From a virus: DNA of 37,907 nt. Of the stretch, positions 1-5,969 are shown one piece after another; the first letter of the stretch is position 1; every line of letters begins with the position of its first letter. The DNA is taken from positions 1-37,907 of IMG/VR virus record IMGVR_UViG_3300012931_000046. One strand, 5' to 3'. The translations under genes were made by a program, and so were the position numbers. The notes under the pieces are model-generated. The model was not told the DNA's origin and searched no databases. It was given only the letters and a program-made list of their open reading frames with translations.

Positions 1-833
1 ACTCCATGGTCTACCCGTCCGCAGGCATCGCAGTCTCCACAGGCTCGGGCTGGGGAACATCAACAACCTACGGTTCTATTGCCATGGGATATGCTTCCTC
101 GGGCAACACACTCTCGGCCATAGGCACGGGTTCGGTAGCCATGGGTCAAGATGTTAATGCCACAACCAACGACAACGTGTTAGTCTTTGGTAGCGGACTT
201 ACGGTTTCCACCGCCAACTCGTTTAACGTTGGTTTTGGCACGGGCATCACCGTCCCAGACTTCCAAGTGGCAGCCGATTCGGTGACAGTTGACGGAGCTT
301 TATCAATTGCAGCAGCAGGAACAACGCTTTACACTCTGCCAACCACCGCTGGCTCGGCAAACCAATTCCTTGGCTACAGCTCCACAGGCACCCTTGGCTG
401 GAACTCAATCAGTTTGTCGGGCTATGTGCCCTACACCGGAGCCACCTCGGCAGTTGACTTGGGTTCACAAAATTTAACTACAACAGGAACGGGAACTTTC
501 GGCTATGTTAAGACTTCGGCTATTTTTCCGTCAACAGATTCAACAACTGCTTTGCAAATTAGAAAAGCAAATGGCACTACCTCGGTTTTGAATGTAGATA
601 CGACGAATGGAAGAGTGGGTATTGGGACAACTTCACCAACAGCAGTATTGCATCTTAAAGCAGGAACCGCCACCGCAGGAACAGCTCCGTTGAAGTTTAC
701 GAGGCAGACAGTTGCTAATTTATTGACTATATTAGAAGAAGGAGTATTGGAATATGCTGGGGATACAACCGATAGCCATTTATATTTTACTCATTATGTT
801 GGAGGAGTTCTTACCAGAGACATTATTATATAA
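1..833 (+). CDS. Tail fibre protein, C-terminal part (5' partial)
   Basis: This frame is open from the first base; bases 1-2 are the end of a codon and the first ATG at 6 is internal. The protein is Gly/Ser/Thr-rich with YadA-like head repeats (SIAMGYASSG, SVAMGQDVNA) followed by the module GRVGIGTTSPTAVLHLKAG and a short tip ending LTRDIII. Such repeats are typical of trimeric receptor-binding fibres. The first 480 or so bases are far richer in G+C than the rest of the window (38 of the first 60), which suggests a fibre tip acquired from elsewhere. The N-terminal part of the same gene is very likely at 35925-37907. No intramolecular chaperone (S74-type) domain is visible at the end. Confidence 0.85.
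   Translation, partial: SMVYPSAGIAVSTGSGWGTSTTYGSIAMGYASSGNTLSAIGTGSVAMGQDVNATTNDNVLVFGSGLTVSTANSFNVGFGTGITVPDFQVAADSVTVDGALSIAAAGTTLYTLPTTAGSANQFLGYSSTGTLGWNSISLSGYVPYTGATSAVDLGSQNLTTTGTGTFGYVKTSAIFPSTDSTTALQIRKANGTTSVLNVDTTNGRVGIGTTSPTAVLHLKAGTATAGTAPLKFTRQTVANLLTILEEGVLEYAGDTTDSHLYFTHYVGGVLTRDIII
582..628 (+). repeat. 47-bp fibre module repeat, copy 1
   Basis: These 47 bases are identical to 37347-37393. They encode SVLNVDTTNGRVGIGT within the fibre modules. The flanks are similar at the protein level (DSTTALQIRKANGTTSV against DSTTAFQIRKADKTTSV) but diverge in DNA. The repeat could allow recombination between fibre segments and could also break an assembly. Confidence 0.9.
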
Positions 834-847
834 TTAAATAAAAAACT

Positions 848-1183
848 ATGGCATTAAAAGTAAGCAAATTATTAAATAACGGAGTAACAGGAGAGTATTT
901 AAGAATAAAAGAAGTTTTAAACAGACCACTAATAAATGTTAGTGGTTGGGTCGGAGAAACTTCTATTGTAGTAGAATATTGGTTAGATGACGAATTAAGA
1001 GAGAGAGCAAAAGAGGGAGAAACTTGTGGTTTTTTACAAGAAGTCAGAAACTTCGGAACAGACCAACTATTTTCTACGATATCAGAAGCATATACATATT
1101 TAAAAACATTAGGAACTTTAATCTCCGACGGTATTATTGAGGACATCATAGACCAAGACGGAGATGAAGATGATGACGCATAA
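848..1183 (+). CDS. Hypothetical fibre-associated protein
   Basis: A 111-residue protein with a strongly acidic tail (DGDEDDDA). The N-terminus, MALKVSKLLNNGVTGEYLRI, resembles small conserved proteins often found just after phage fibre or tail genes, but no defined domain is recognised. The start at 848 is preceded by the AAAAACT sequence common at starts in this window and lies 15 nt after the fibre stop. Position suggests a fibre or tail accessory role; this is inference only. Confidence 0.75.
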   Translation: MALKVSKLLNNGVTGEYLRIKEVLNRPLINVSGWVGETSIVVEYWLDDELRERAKEGETCGFLQEVRNFGTDQLFSTISEAYTYLKTLGTLISDGIIEDIIDQDGDEDDDA

Positions 1184-1184
1184 A

Positions 1185-1460
1185 ATGGACGAAAAAAGAG
1201 CAATCATACATATTGATAAAGATACTTTGATACCACTGGGATTAGTAATTGCAGTAATCAGTGGAGTAATTACTGGAGTTATTTGGATAACAAAATTATC
1301 TTCACAAGTAGACTATCAAGATACAAGAATACAAAAGCTTGAAGCAAGTATTGATACAACTACTGTGGGGATAAATTCAATTAATACTTCTTTAGCTACG
1401 CTTTTAGAGGCAGTAAATAATATTAAAACACGGCTTGATAATGCCGATATATCACAATGA
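1185..1460 (+). CDS. Small membrane protein with C-terminal coiled coil
   Basis: About 91 residues from ATG 1185, chosen because it sits just after the upstream stop in an AAAATG context; ATG 1164 is an in-frame alternative that overlaps the previous gene. Residues of roughly 13-36 form one hydrophobic span (LGLVIAVISGVITGVIWI). The rest is heptad-like (VDYQDTRIQKLEASIDTT and on), consistent with a coiled coil. One span plus a coiled coil is seen in phage holin-associated and lysis-accessory proteins, but the true lysis cassette appears to be at 3337-4786. The role is unknown. Confidence 0.7.
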   Translation: MDEKRAIIHIDKDTLIPLGLVIAVISGVITGVIWITKLSSQVDYQDTRIQKLEASIDTTTVGINSINTSLATLLEAVNNIKTRLDNADISQ

Positions 1461-1576
1461 AAATTAAATTAAAACCGCAAACTTTAAAACAAAAATATAT
1501 TAACGGAAAGTTAAAGATAAAATTAAAACCCCAGACAAAGAACCCGCCAAAAACAAAGGGTTCAAGATATGCGTAA
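1457..1576 (+). CDS. Very basic 39-residue peptide with internal repeat
   Basis: The start ATG overlaps the previous stop (ATGA). The peptide carries the block KIKLKPQT twice, at residues of about 2-9 and 20-27, and ends KTKGSRYA. It is rich in Lys and has almost no acidic residues. Overlap with the membrane-protein gene suggests translational coupling. Possible nucleic-acid or envelope contact is a guess from charge alone. Confidence 0.5.
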   Translation: MKIKLKPQTLKQKYINGKLKIKLKPQTKNPPKTKGSRYA

Positions 1577-1580
1577 ACAC

Positions 1581-1608
1581 TTGACGAGTTGACTGGACGT
1601 TGTATAAT
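1581..1608 (+). promoter_or_regulatory. Sigma70-type promoter before 1617
   Basis: The -35 box TTGACG at 1581-1586 and a perfect -10 box TATAAT at 1603-1608 are separated by 16 nt. The start codon at 1617 lies 8 nt beyond the -10 box, so the mRNA would have almost no leader. Confidence 0.75.
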
Positions 1609-1616
1609 TAAGATGT

Positions 1617-1940
1617 ATGAAAATATATAGAAAAGAAGATAAGATTATTTTTGAAGAAGATTTTTTTCAAAAAAGAAGTAATCCTTATATGGAAGGAGAA
1701 GATGTTGGCTCTTACCCAACTTATGTTGGATTGCTTTATAAAGACAGATGGGGAAATGATAAGATAGGATTTGCTCACGTAATTGATATGGATTACAAAG
1801 ATAAATCAGACCAATGGACTGATATTGTGATTGAATATCAAGGAATTGAAAAAGATTTTAAAAAACTTTGTGAAGATTTAAAGATTGGATATGTAGATGA
1901 AAGATTATCAGACAGAAACGTGAATTTTCAAGAGGATTAG
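1617..1940 (+). CDS. Hypothetical protein with its own promoter
   Basis: A 107-residue acidic soluble protein (MKIYRKEDKIIFEEDFFQKR at the start) with aromatic and charged stretches such as YVGLLYKDRWGNDKIGFAHV and VIEYQGIEKDFKKLCEDL. No family is recognised. It sits between the fibre-linked genes and a structured RNA and has a strong-looking promoter, so it may be expressed apart from the late operon, as phage accessory (moron) genes are. There is no signal peptide or membrane span. Confidence 0.7.
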   Translation: MKIYRKEDKIIFEEDFFQKRSNPYMEGEDVGSYPTYVGLLYKDRWGNDKIGFAHVIDMDYKDKSDQWTDIVIEYQGIEKDFKKLCEDLKIGYVDERLSDRNVNFQED

Positions 1941-1954
1941 CACATTTAAAATAA

Positions 1955-2245
1955 GTTAGTGGATAGAATAGTGAAGCAAAGTAAGTTGAAAACCAGAAAT
2001 GGGGGGCGAGATGTCGCTCATCTTTAAACAGCCCTGTTCAACTAATCTGTATAGCTAAGTGCCAACAAAGAATTTGGCTTTGGTATTAACTGTGGTGGGG
2101 AAATGCCACCGAAAATCCAGGATATATTAATACCGAGATTTACAGAGGTGAAAGTCCTTTAAGTAGTCGTAGCTGGTGACCCGTATTCTTCGGGATATGG
2201 AACAATTCCTTATAAACGCTATGCTTTACTATCTTGTCCACTAAC
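1955..2245 (+). ncRNA. Large structured RNA candidate R1 (about 291 nt)
   Basis: Ends 1955-1977 and 2223-2245 can form a 23-bp closing helix with three G-U pairs and one mismatch. Inside it, perfect short helices nest: 1984-1990 with 2037-2043; 2047-2051 with 2141-2145, which encloses 2061-2065/2074-2078 and the 8-bp 2082-2089/2127-2134; within the latter 2094-2098/2106-2110; then 2180-2183/2191-2194 and 2199-2202/2206-2209. No long ORF is present. This explains almost the whole 320-nt gap. I do not recognise the family; group I intron core sequences were not found. It could be a 3' UTR of the gene at 1617, an independent RNA, or the leader of the HNH gene. Confidence 0.65.
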
Positions 2246-2260
2246 ATAAAGGAATCTAAA

Positions 2261-2494
2261 ATGGCAAGAAAACGTTTTATGACAAAACACCATTTGTTTC
2301 CTGTTTCTCGTTTTAGCCGTAAGAGAAACAAACAAACTATTACCCTTGATTGGGAACGCCATCACGAGCACTGGCACGCTTTATTTGGAAATCTATCCAT
2401 ATTTGAAGCCATTGAGGTTTTGAAGAGGATAGCCGAACACAAAGAAATAAAAGGAGGTGAGATATGCAAAATACTCTTGATACCACCGAAGTGA
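2261..2494 (+). CDS. Small HNH-type nuclease
   Basis: About 77 residues starting MARKRFMTKHHLFPVSRFSR. The His pairs in KHHLFPVSR and the later ERHHEHWHALFGN match the pattern of small phage HNH (beta-beta-alpha metal) proteins: an HH block, a linker strand, then H..WH with Asn. ATG 2261 is preferred; ATG 2234 is in frame but falls inside the 3' arm of RNA R1. It overlaps the next gene by 31 nt. It may be a homing-type nuclease or a packaging-associated nuclease; the former fits the other selfish nucleases here. Confidence 0.7.
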   Translation: MARKRFMTKHHLFPVSRFSRKRNKQTITLDWERHHEHWHALFGNLSIFEAIEVLKRIAEHKEIKGGEICKILLIPPK

Positions 2495-2631
2495 AAGCCG
2501 ACACATTTGTCTGCGATACACCTGAAAATTTCTATTTTGCTATTAAGCATTTAGAAAGATTTAAAGAAATTGCAGACGACAATGAAATGTTGCTGAAAAT
2601 CACGGCAACTTATCTGCCAAAAGATTCCTAA
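2464..2631 (+). CDS. Small acidic protein with strong Shine-Dalgarno site
   Basis: A 55-residue protein starting MQNTLDTTEVKADTFVCDTP, with a helix-like middle (HLERFKEIADDNEMLLKI). The start is well supported by AAAGGAGGTG at 2456-2465 region, the best ribosome binding site in the window, placed just upstream of ATG 2464. It overlaps the HNH gene in another frame. No family recognised. Confidence 0.6.
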   Translation: MQNTLDTTEVKADTFVCDTPENFYFAIKHLERFKEIADDNEMLLKITATYLPKDS

Positions 2632-2637
2632 ATTATA

Positions 2638-2714
2638 GGGCGACCAAACCGTGACAATTTGTCACGACTTGCCACCGCCCTTTCGGATACAATTGAACTA
2701 TCGAGGATTACTCG
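2638..2714 (+). ncRNA. Intergenic folded element R2
   Basis: GGGCG 2638-2642 pairs with CGCCC 2676-2680 and encloses a perfect 7-bp hairpin (CGTGACA 2650-2656 with TGTCACG 2660-2666). A second hairpin pairs CGAG 2702-2705 with CTCG 2711-2714. The remaining gap to 2767 contains GAAACTATGC twice (near 2738 and 2765); only the second opens a long frame. Function unknown. Confidence 0.5.
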
Positions 2715-2767
2715 GTAACTGAAACTATGCAAGATTACTAACAAATTAGGCATAATTAATCGAAACT

Positions 2768-2962
2768 ATGCAAACAAAATACTTTAAATGCGAATGCTTA
2801 GGAGGAAAGAAGACTTGCGGATATCTAGGAATATCTAATATCTCAGGTGGTTTAGAGTTTTTTTGGACAGATGATAAACGTAAAAAAGGAAAAGTAGGTG
2901 TTTATCTACAAGGTAAAAAATCAATTAAAATCTTAAAAGATTTAATTTCCAGTAATAACTAA
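2768..2962 (+). CDS. Hypothetical Cys-containing miniprotein
   Basis: 64 residues starting MQTKYFKCECLGGKKTCGYL. Three Cys near the N-terminus (CEC, then C) could bind metal, but the usual CxxC pair is absent. The rest is basic and beta-like (GKVGVYLQGKKSIKILKDL). The start follows the GAAACT motif. It is flanked on both sides by folded RNA elements. No family recognised. Confidence 0.6.
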   Translation: MQTKYFKCECLGGKKTCGYLGISNISGGLEFFWTDDKRKKGKVGVYLQGKKSIKILKDLISSNN

Positions 2963-3118
2963 TATCTGGTTGCCGAAATCCTGTCTATTGGACTAGGTGA
3001 GAGTGCCTACGCACGAAACGAGTACCTAATACGGCTCACCCCGCAAGGGGATTAGACTATCTGGGGACTTTAACCCAAAGGCTGAAAAGCAAAATAGTTT
3101 GCAGGGCGTCCCCAGATA
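2963..3118 (+). ncRNA. Intergenic structured RNA candidate R3
   Basis: A perfect 11-bp helix joins 3058-3068 with 3108-3118 and encloses a hairpin GCAAA/TTTGC. Upstream, GGTGAG 2996-3001 can pair with CTCACC 3035-3040, GTGC 3003-3006 with GCAC 3011-3014, and CCCC 3039-3042 with GGGG 3047-3050 around a GCAA tetraloop. TATCTGG at 2963-2969 repeats the 5' arm at 3058, so CCAGATA at 3112-3118 has two possible partners; one would close the whole element. No ORF of note lies inside. Confidence 0.6.
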
Positions 3119-3134
3119 ATAAAACCGTAAACCT

Positions 3135-3266
3135 ATGCAAGTAATACAAAAGTGTAAACACTGCAAAAAAGATTTTAAACAAACAAATAAAAACAACACT
3201 GTTTGTTTAAAATGTTATTTAGGCATTAAAAGATACGGAACATTAAAAAAATATAATTGTAAATGA
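3135..3266 (+). CDS. Zinc-ribbon miniprotein
   Basis: 43 residues starting MQVIQKCKHCKKDFKQTNKN with two CxxC knuckles (C7/C10 and C24/C27), the signature of a small zinc ribbon. It is lysine-rich, so nucleic acid binding is plausible. Its stop overlaps the start of the next peptide at 3263. Confidence 0.6.
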   Translation: MQVIQKCKHCKKDFKQTNKNNTVCLKCYLGIKRYGTLKKYNCK

Positions 3267-3343
3267 CAACATTAAACTTTATTATTCTACTTTTTAGCAT
3301 AATAGTAGTTATAGCGTTGTTTTATGCAACAAATTTATGGTAA
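3263..3343 (+). CDS. 26-residue single-span membrane peptide
   Basis: Starts MTTLNFIILLFSIIVVIALF and is almost entirely one hydrophobic span, ending YATNLW. It overlaps the genes on both sides (ATGA at 3263; ATGG at 3337), which supports real translation by coupling. Being directly before a peptidase, holin-like protein and lysin, it may be a small lysis factor. That role is inferred from position. Confidence 0.55.
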   Translation: MTTLNFIILLFSIIVVIALFYATNLW

Positions 3344-4155
3344 ACATTTTAGAAAAAGGTAAAGGTTGCCTTATCAAAGAACCATCAATAACAGATTATA
3401 GACTTGAAGTAATGCCAGTTAAGGCAACCGTTTTGCCGACTTCGTATTCTGTTGAAGATAAACTTAGTTCTCAAAAAGACCAGGGAGCAAGTAGTAGTTG
3501 TGTTGGACAGGGTTTTGCTTATTACTTAGAAGTTTTAAATAAAATTGAAACTGGTAACAATGTAGAACTTTCGGCAAGAGATAATTACTCAAAGATTTTC
3601 TTATCAGGAGGTGGAGCATATTTAGTAGATGCTTGTAAAAAGATTAAAAATCAAGGTTGTGTAATTGAAAAAGATGCCACAAGCTATGAAAATGGAGCAG
3701 AGCCATCTGAAAAGTTTATGCGAACAAGAGATGATATTACTTCCTCAGAACAAGACAATGGAATGACATTTTTAGCTAAGAGTTATTTTACGATGTCTTC
3801 TACAGTAGCTAACATTAAACGTGCTATTTATGAGGGTAATGGTTGTTGCGTGGCTTGCACAGGAGATAATGCAGGCTGGCAGACAGCAGATATTCAGTTG
3901 CCAAAATCGAATGATTGGGGGCATTGTGTGTTTTTAACAGGTTATGATGACACAACAAAGAAGTTTAAATTTAAAAACAGCTGGGGCAAAGAATGGAGAG
4001 ATAATGGAAGTGGATATTTGCCTTATGAATATGTAGAGAAAGGGTTTGTTTCTAATGCCTATGTTTTAGTAGATGCTTCTAACAGTTATTACACCTCGCT
4101 ACTTTCAATTATAGAAAACTTAAAAAATAAAATTAAAGAATTATTAAAAATATGA
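3337..4155 (+). CDS. Papain-like (C1 family) cysteine peptidase
   Basis: A 272-residue protein with the papain triad in order: the oxyanion Gln and nucleophile in QKDQGASSSCVGQGF (Q49, C55), the His in DWGHCVFLTGYDD (H196), and the Asn in FKFKNSWGKEW (N214). This matches peptidase family C1A; there is no obvious propeptide or signal peptide. Its first codons overlap the membrane peptide and its last codons overlap the holin-like gene (ATGA), placing it within the lysis cassette. It may cut cell-wall crosslinks or envelope proteins, or process a virion protein. A C1 peptidase in this setting is unusual. Family assignment is firm; role is inferred. Confidence 0.88.
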   Translation: MVNILEKGKGCLIKEPSITDYRLEVMPVKATVLPTSYSVEDKLSSQKDQGASSSCVGQGFAYYLEVLNKIETGNNVELSARDNYSKIFLSGGGAYLVDACKKIKNQGCVIEKDATSYENGAEPSEKFMRTRDDITSSEQDNGMTFLAKSYFTMSSTVANIKRAIYEGNGCCVACTGDNAGWQTADIQLPKSNDWGHCVFLTGYDDTTKKFKFKNSWGKEWRDNGSGYLPYEYVEKGFVSNAYVLVDASNSYYTSLLSIIENLKNKIKELLKI

Positions 4156-4352
4156 CAATCAACGAATTTTTTAAAAATTATATATTCACAACGAATTTCC
4201 TTAAAATAGTGCTATCATTTTTTGCATATTACTTAGGATATTTTGTATTTACAGATTATAAAGAATTAGCTGCTCTGATAATTGGATTTTTAGGATATTC
4301 TGTTACAATTTCAGCTGGTAGAGCTATGGGTAGAGCTATGTCAAAAAAATAA
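4152..4352 (+). CDS. Holin-like membrane protein
   Basis: 66 residues with two hydrophobic stretches, about 17-33 (KIVLSFFAYYLGYFVF) and 38-54 (LAALIIGFLGYSVTISA), and a basic end, MGRAMSKK. Size and topology fit a class II-like holin that would permeabilise the membrane for the downstream lysin. It overlaps the peptidase gene by 4 nt. The last codons are TCA AAA AAA TAA, a -1 slippery site placed exactly at the stop. Confidence 0.65.
   Translation: MTINEFFKNYIFTTNFLKIVLSFFAYYLGYFVFTDYKELAALIIGFLGYSVTISAGRAMGRAMSKK
4343..4349 (+). promoter_or_regulatory. A7 slippery heptamer at the holin stop
   Basis: Seven A residues read as A_AAA_AAA in the holin frame, immediately before TAA 4350-4352. 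A -1 slip would carry ribosomes into the lysin frame (ATA AAG GGG ATA and on). Transcriptional slippage on the A-run, or a sequence error, would look the same. Confidence 0.5.
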
Positions 4353-4786
4353 AGGGGATAGTAATTTGCTGGGGCTTAGTAGCGATAAGCGTCCTAATCG
4401 GAGTTACAATCCCGCATAATGTGTTTAGCAATGAAGATAAAGCAGTGCAAATGAAAGGAAATCAGTTTGATGTCTTATCAGATAGCTCAACAATAGACCA
4501 GATTAAACAGGCTATAACATTTATTGCTAAAAGAGAGAATTGGGGTAATTATGGATTACTCATTGATGTTTTAAATTGCGAGTCCGGATTAAAGAATTCT
4601 GCCAGAGGAAAAGCAGGAGAGATTGGTATCGGACAATTTAAACCTACAACTTGGAAATGGTTAAACGAGATTAGAGGAACAGACTTAGATATTTATTCAA
4701 TTAAAGACCAGATTTCTATGTTTGTATGGAGTATGAAGAATGGCTATGAATCACATTGGACTTGTGTTAAATTATTAAATTTTTAA
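4349..4786 (+). CDS. Lytic transglycosylase with N-terminal membrane anchor
   Basis: The domain around CESGLKNSARGKAGEIGIGQ has the catalytic Glu (ES), the small-residue turn and the GIGQ-F-PTTW block of soluble-lytic-transglycosylase (SLT/lysozyme-fold) enzymes, which cleave peptidoglycan glycan strands. The first common start in frame is GTG 4421. The frame is open back to 4334 and encodes a hydrophobic segment (GIVICWGLVAISVLIGVTIP) that would be a signal or anchor, yet it has no ATG, GTG or TTG. The frame can be entered by a -1 shift at 4343-4349, giving a holin-lysin fusion of about 211 residues. An unusual ATA or ATT start, or the short GTG form, is possible instead. Confidence 0.75.
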   Translation: MKGIVICWGLVAISVLIGVTIPHNVFSNEDKAVQMKGNQFDVLSDSSTIDQIKQAITFIAKRENWGNYGLLIDVLNCESGLKNSARGKAGEIGIGQFKPTTWKWLNEIRGTDLDIYSIKDQISMFVWSMKNGYESHWTCVKLLNF

Positions 4787-4866
4787 AACAGGCGATTTAA
4801 GCGGTTTGATGTTGAAAAGTGCTGTATTACGTTTTTTATGTTTTTTTTGCTTAAATCACCTGTTTT
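4785..4866 (+). terminator. Long stem-loop R4 after the lysis genes
   Basis: The 18-nt arms 4785-4802 and 4849-4866 pair at 17 of 18 positions around a 46-nt loop rich in T-runs. The A-tract before and T-tract after the core resemble a bidirectional intrinsic terminator, though the loop is very long. It may end lysis-cassette transcripts or be another folded leader for the HNH gene at 4884. Confidence 0.5.
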
Positions 4867-4883
4867 AGCGATAAATTGATACT

Positions 4884-5306
4884 ATGAAAGATAATTTAGA
4901 GGATTTAAAAAGGTTAATGCACAGCCTTAACCCAAAAGAAGGAGAACCTTGTGTTTATTGTGGAGCTTTATCCACTGATAAAGAACACGTTACTCCATTA
5001 TCTTGGATAGAATATACTTTGGAAATGAGAGCCTGTGGTTTTGAGATTGAAGTACCAAAAGAAGTAATTGTTCCTTCTTGCCACGAATGTAATTGTATAG
5101 CAGGAGATATTGTTTTTAAAAGTTTTAAAGAAAAAAAAGAATACATTAAAGAACATTTATATAAAAAATATAAGAAATTCTTACGTTATCCTGAATGGGA
5201 AGAAAAAGAAATAATGGAATTAGATGGAAATTTAAGAAAACAAGTTTTTATACAAAATGAAATAGTAAAATCTATTAAATTAAGATTATCAAATTTAAAA
5301 AAATAA
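4884..5306 (+). CDS. HNH-family nuclease (zinc-binding type)
   Basis: A 140-residue protein. CVYCG near residue 23 and CHECN near residue 71 form the zinc-binding CxxC pairs, and DKEHVTPLS between them supplies the HNH His motif. This matches phage HNH endonucleases that make nicks or breaks for homing. A basic, helical C-terminus (about 85-140) may contact DNA. It stands alone after stem-loop R4 and is followed closely by a zinc-ribbon miniprotein. Confidence 0.78.
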   Translation: MKDNLEDLKRLMHSLNPKEGEPCVYCGALSTDKEHVTPLSWIEYTLEMRACGFEIEVPKEVIVPSCHECNCIAGDIVFKSFKEKKEYIKEHLYKKYKKFLRYPEWEEKEIMELDGNLRKQVFIQNEIVKSIKLRLSNLKK

Positions 5307-5309
5307 ACA

Positions 5310-5474
5310 ATGAAAACAGAAACAATTTGTAAAGAGTGTAAAACTCATCGTATTATAGAAGAAAGCACTGGTATAGATTTACGCAGTTTAGAAGTGAATA
5401 CCGCAGAGATGCAAGAAACGTGCAAGTCCTGTCGGGATTGGTGCGAAGAACCTTATCAGTATCAAACTAAATAG
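5310..5474 (+). CDS. Zinc-ribbon miniprotein
   Basis: 54 residues starting MKTETICKECKTHRIIEEST with CxxC at 7/10 and a second set at C38, C41 and C45. It is 3 nt after the HNH gene, so probably co-transcribed. No specific function recognised; metal binding is inferred from Cys spacing. Confidence 0.6.
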   Translation: MKTETICKECKTHRIIEESTGIDLRSLEVNTAEMQETCKSCRDWCEEPYQYQTK

Positions 5475-5484
5475 AATTTTGCCC

Positions 5485-5560
5485 TCCTACCTGTTTATAC
5501 TTCACTTGGTTTAAAAGATTTATTCTTCCAGTGAGCAACAACTATTTTAAAAAGGTAGGA
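5485..5560 (+). ncRNA. Intergenic folded element R5
   Basis: Arms TCCTACCT 5485-5492 and AGGTAGGA 5553-5560 are perfectly complementary. Inside, 5502-5509 pairs with 5528-5534 with one bulged T. The start codon of the next gene follows at 5573, so the structure may control its translation. Confidence 0.5.
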
Positions 5561-5572
5561 AGAGAGAATTTT

Positions 5573-5950
5573 ATGAAAAAAGAATTTTTACTTATTGAAG
5601 GAACAGTTTATCCTTTTGATGTTTTAATAACAACGGCTGATGACAAGAAAGTTTTTAGTTATATTGAAAATAAAAAGAGTTATAAACTTTCTGAAAAAGA
5701 AAAAGAGGCAATGTTTTTATCAGGTAATGGAAAAACTACTCAACTAATTGGAGGACAAGTTATTATTAGATTAAAAAAGTATAAAACAAAAATAGGATTT
5801 AATTTAGACACATTAGTCCACGAAATAGAACACGCAGTCTGGTTTATTTTTTCAAAAGTAGGTATAGAACATAATGACGGAAGTGATGAAGCCTTTGCAT
5901 ATTTTCAAGCATATTTAGTTAGAGAGGCATTAGACTTTTGGGATAAATAG
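5573..5950 (+). CDS. HExxH metallopeptidase-like protein
   Basis: About 125 residues from ATG 5573, chosen over GTG 5531, which lies within the folded element R5. The motif LVHEIEHAVWFIF carries HExxH, the zinc-binding and catalytic signature of metallopeptidases, and a later acidic stretch, NDGSDEAFAYFQAYLV, could supply the third ligand. Small phage proteins with this arrangement are common but their role is undefined. There is no signal peptide. It is the last gene before the replication-control region. Confidence 0.7.
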   Translation: MKKEFLLIEGTVYPFDVLITTADDKKVFSYIENKKSYKLSEKEKEAMFLSGNGKTTQLIGGQVIIRLKKYKTKIGFNLDTLVHEIEHAVWFIFSKVGIEHNDGSDEAFAYFQAYLVREALDFWDK

Positions 5951-5969
5951 ACCTGTGGAAAACTGGCTA

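Noticed and set aside
1955-2245. Group I or group II self-splicing intron
   Set aside because: No recognisable P7/P3 core or domain V was found, flanks do not form a split gene, and the HNH gene lies outside the closing helix.
2234-2260. ATG 2234 as start of the small HNH gene
   Set aside because: It falls inside the 3' arm of RNA R1, and the HNH-like sequence begins after ATG 2261.
2261-2494. IscB/OMEGA-type RNA-guided nuclease with the adjacent structured RNA as guide
   Set aside because: The protein is only about 77 residues with an HNH-like part and no RuvC or other domains needed for RNA-guided cutting.
2740-2754. Four-codon ORF at the first GAAACTATGC copy
   Set aside because: It ends after MQDY; it could be a regulatory mini-ORF but nothing else supports it.
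5531-5572. GTG start at 5531 for the metallopeptidase-like gene
   Set aside because: It lies inside the folded element R5; ATG 5573 after it fits better.
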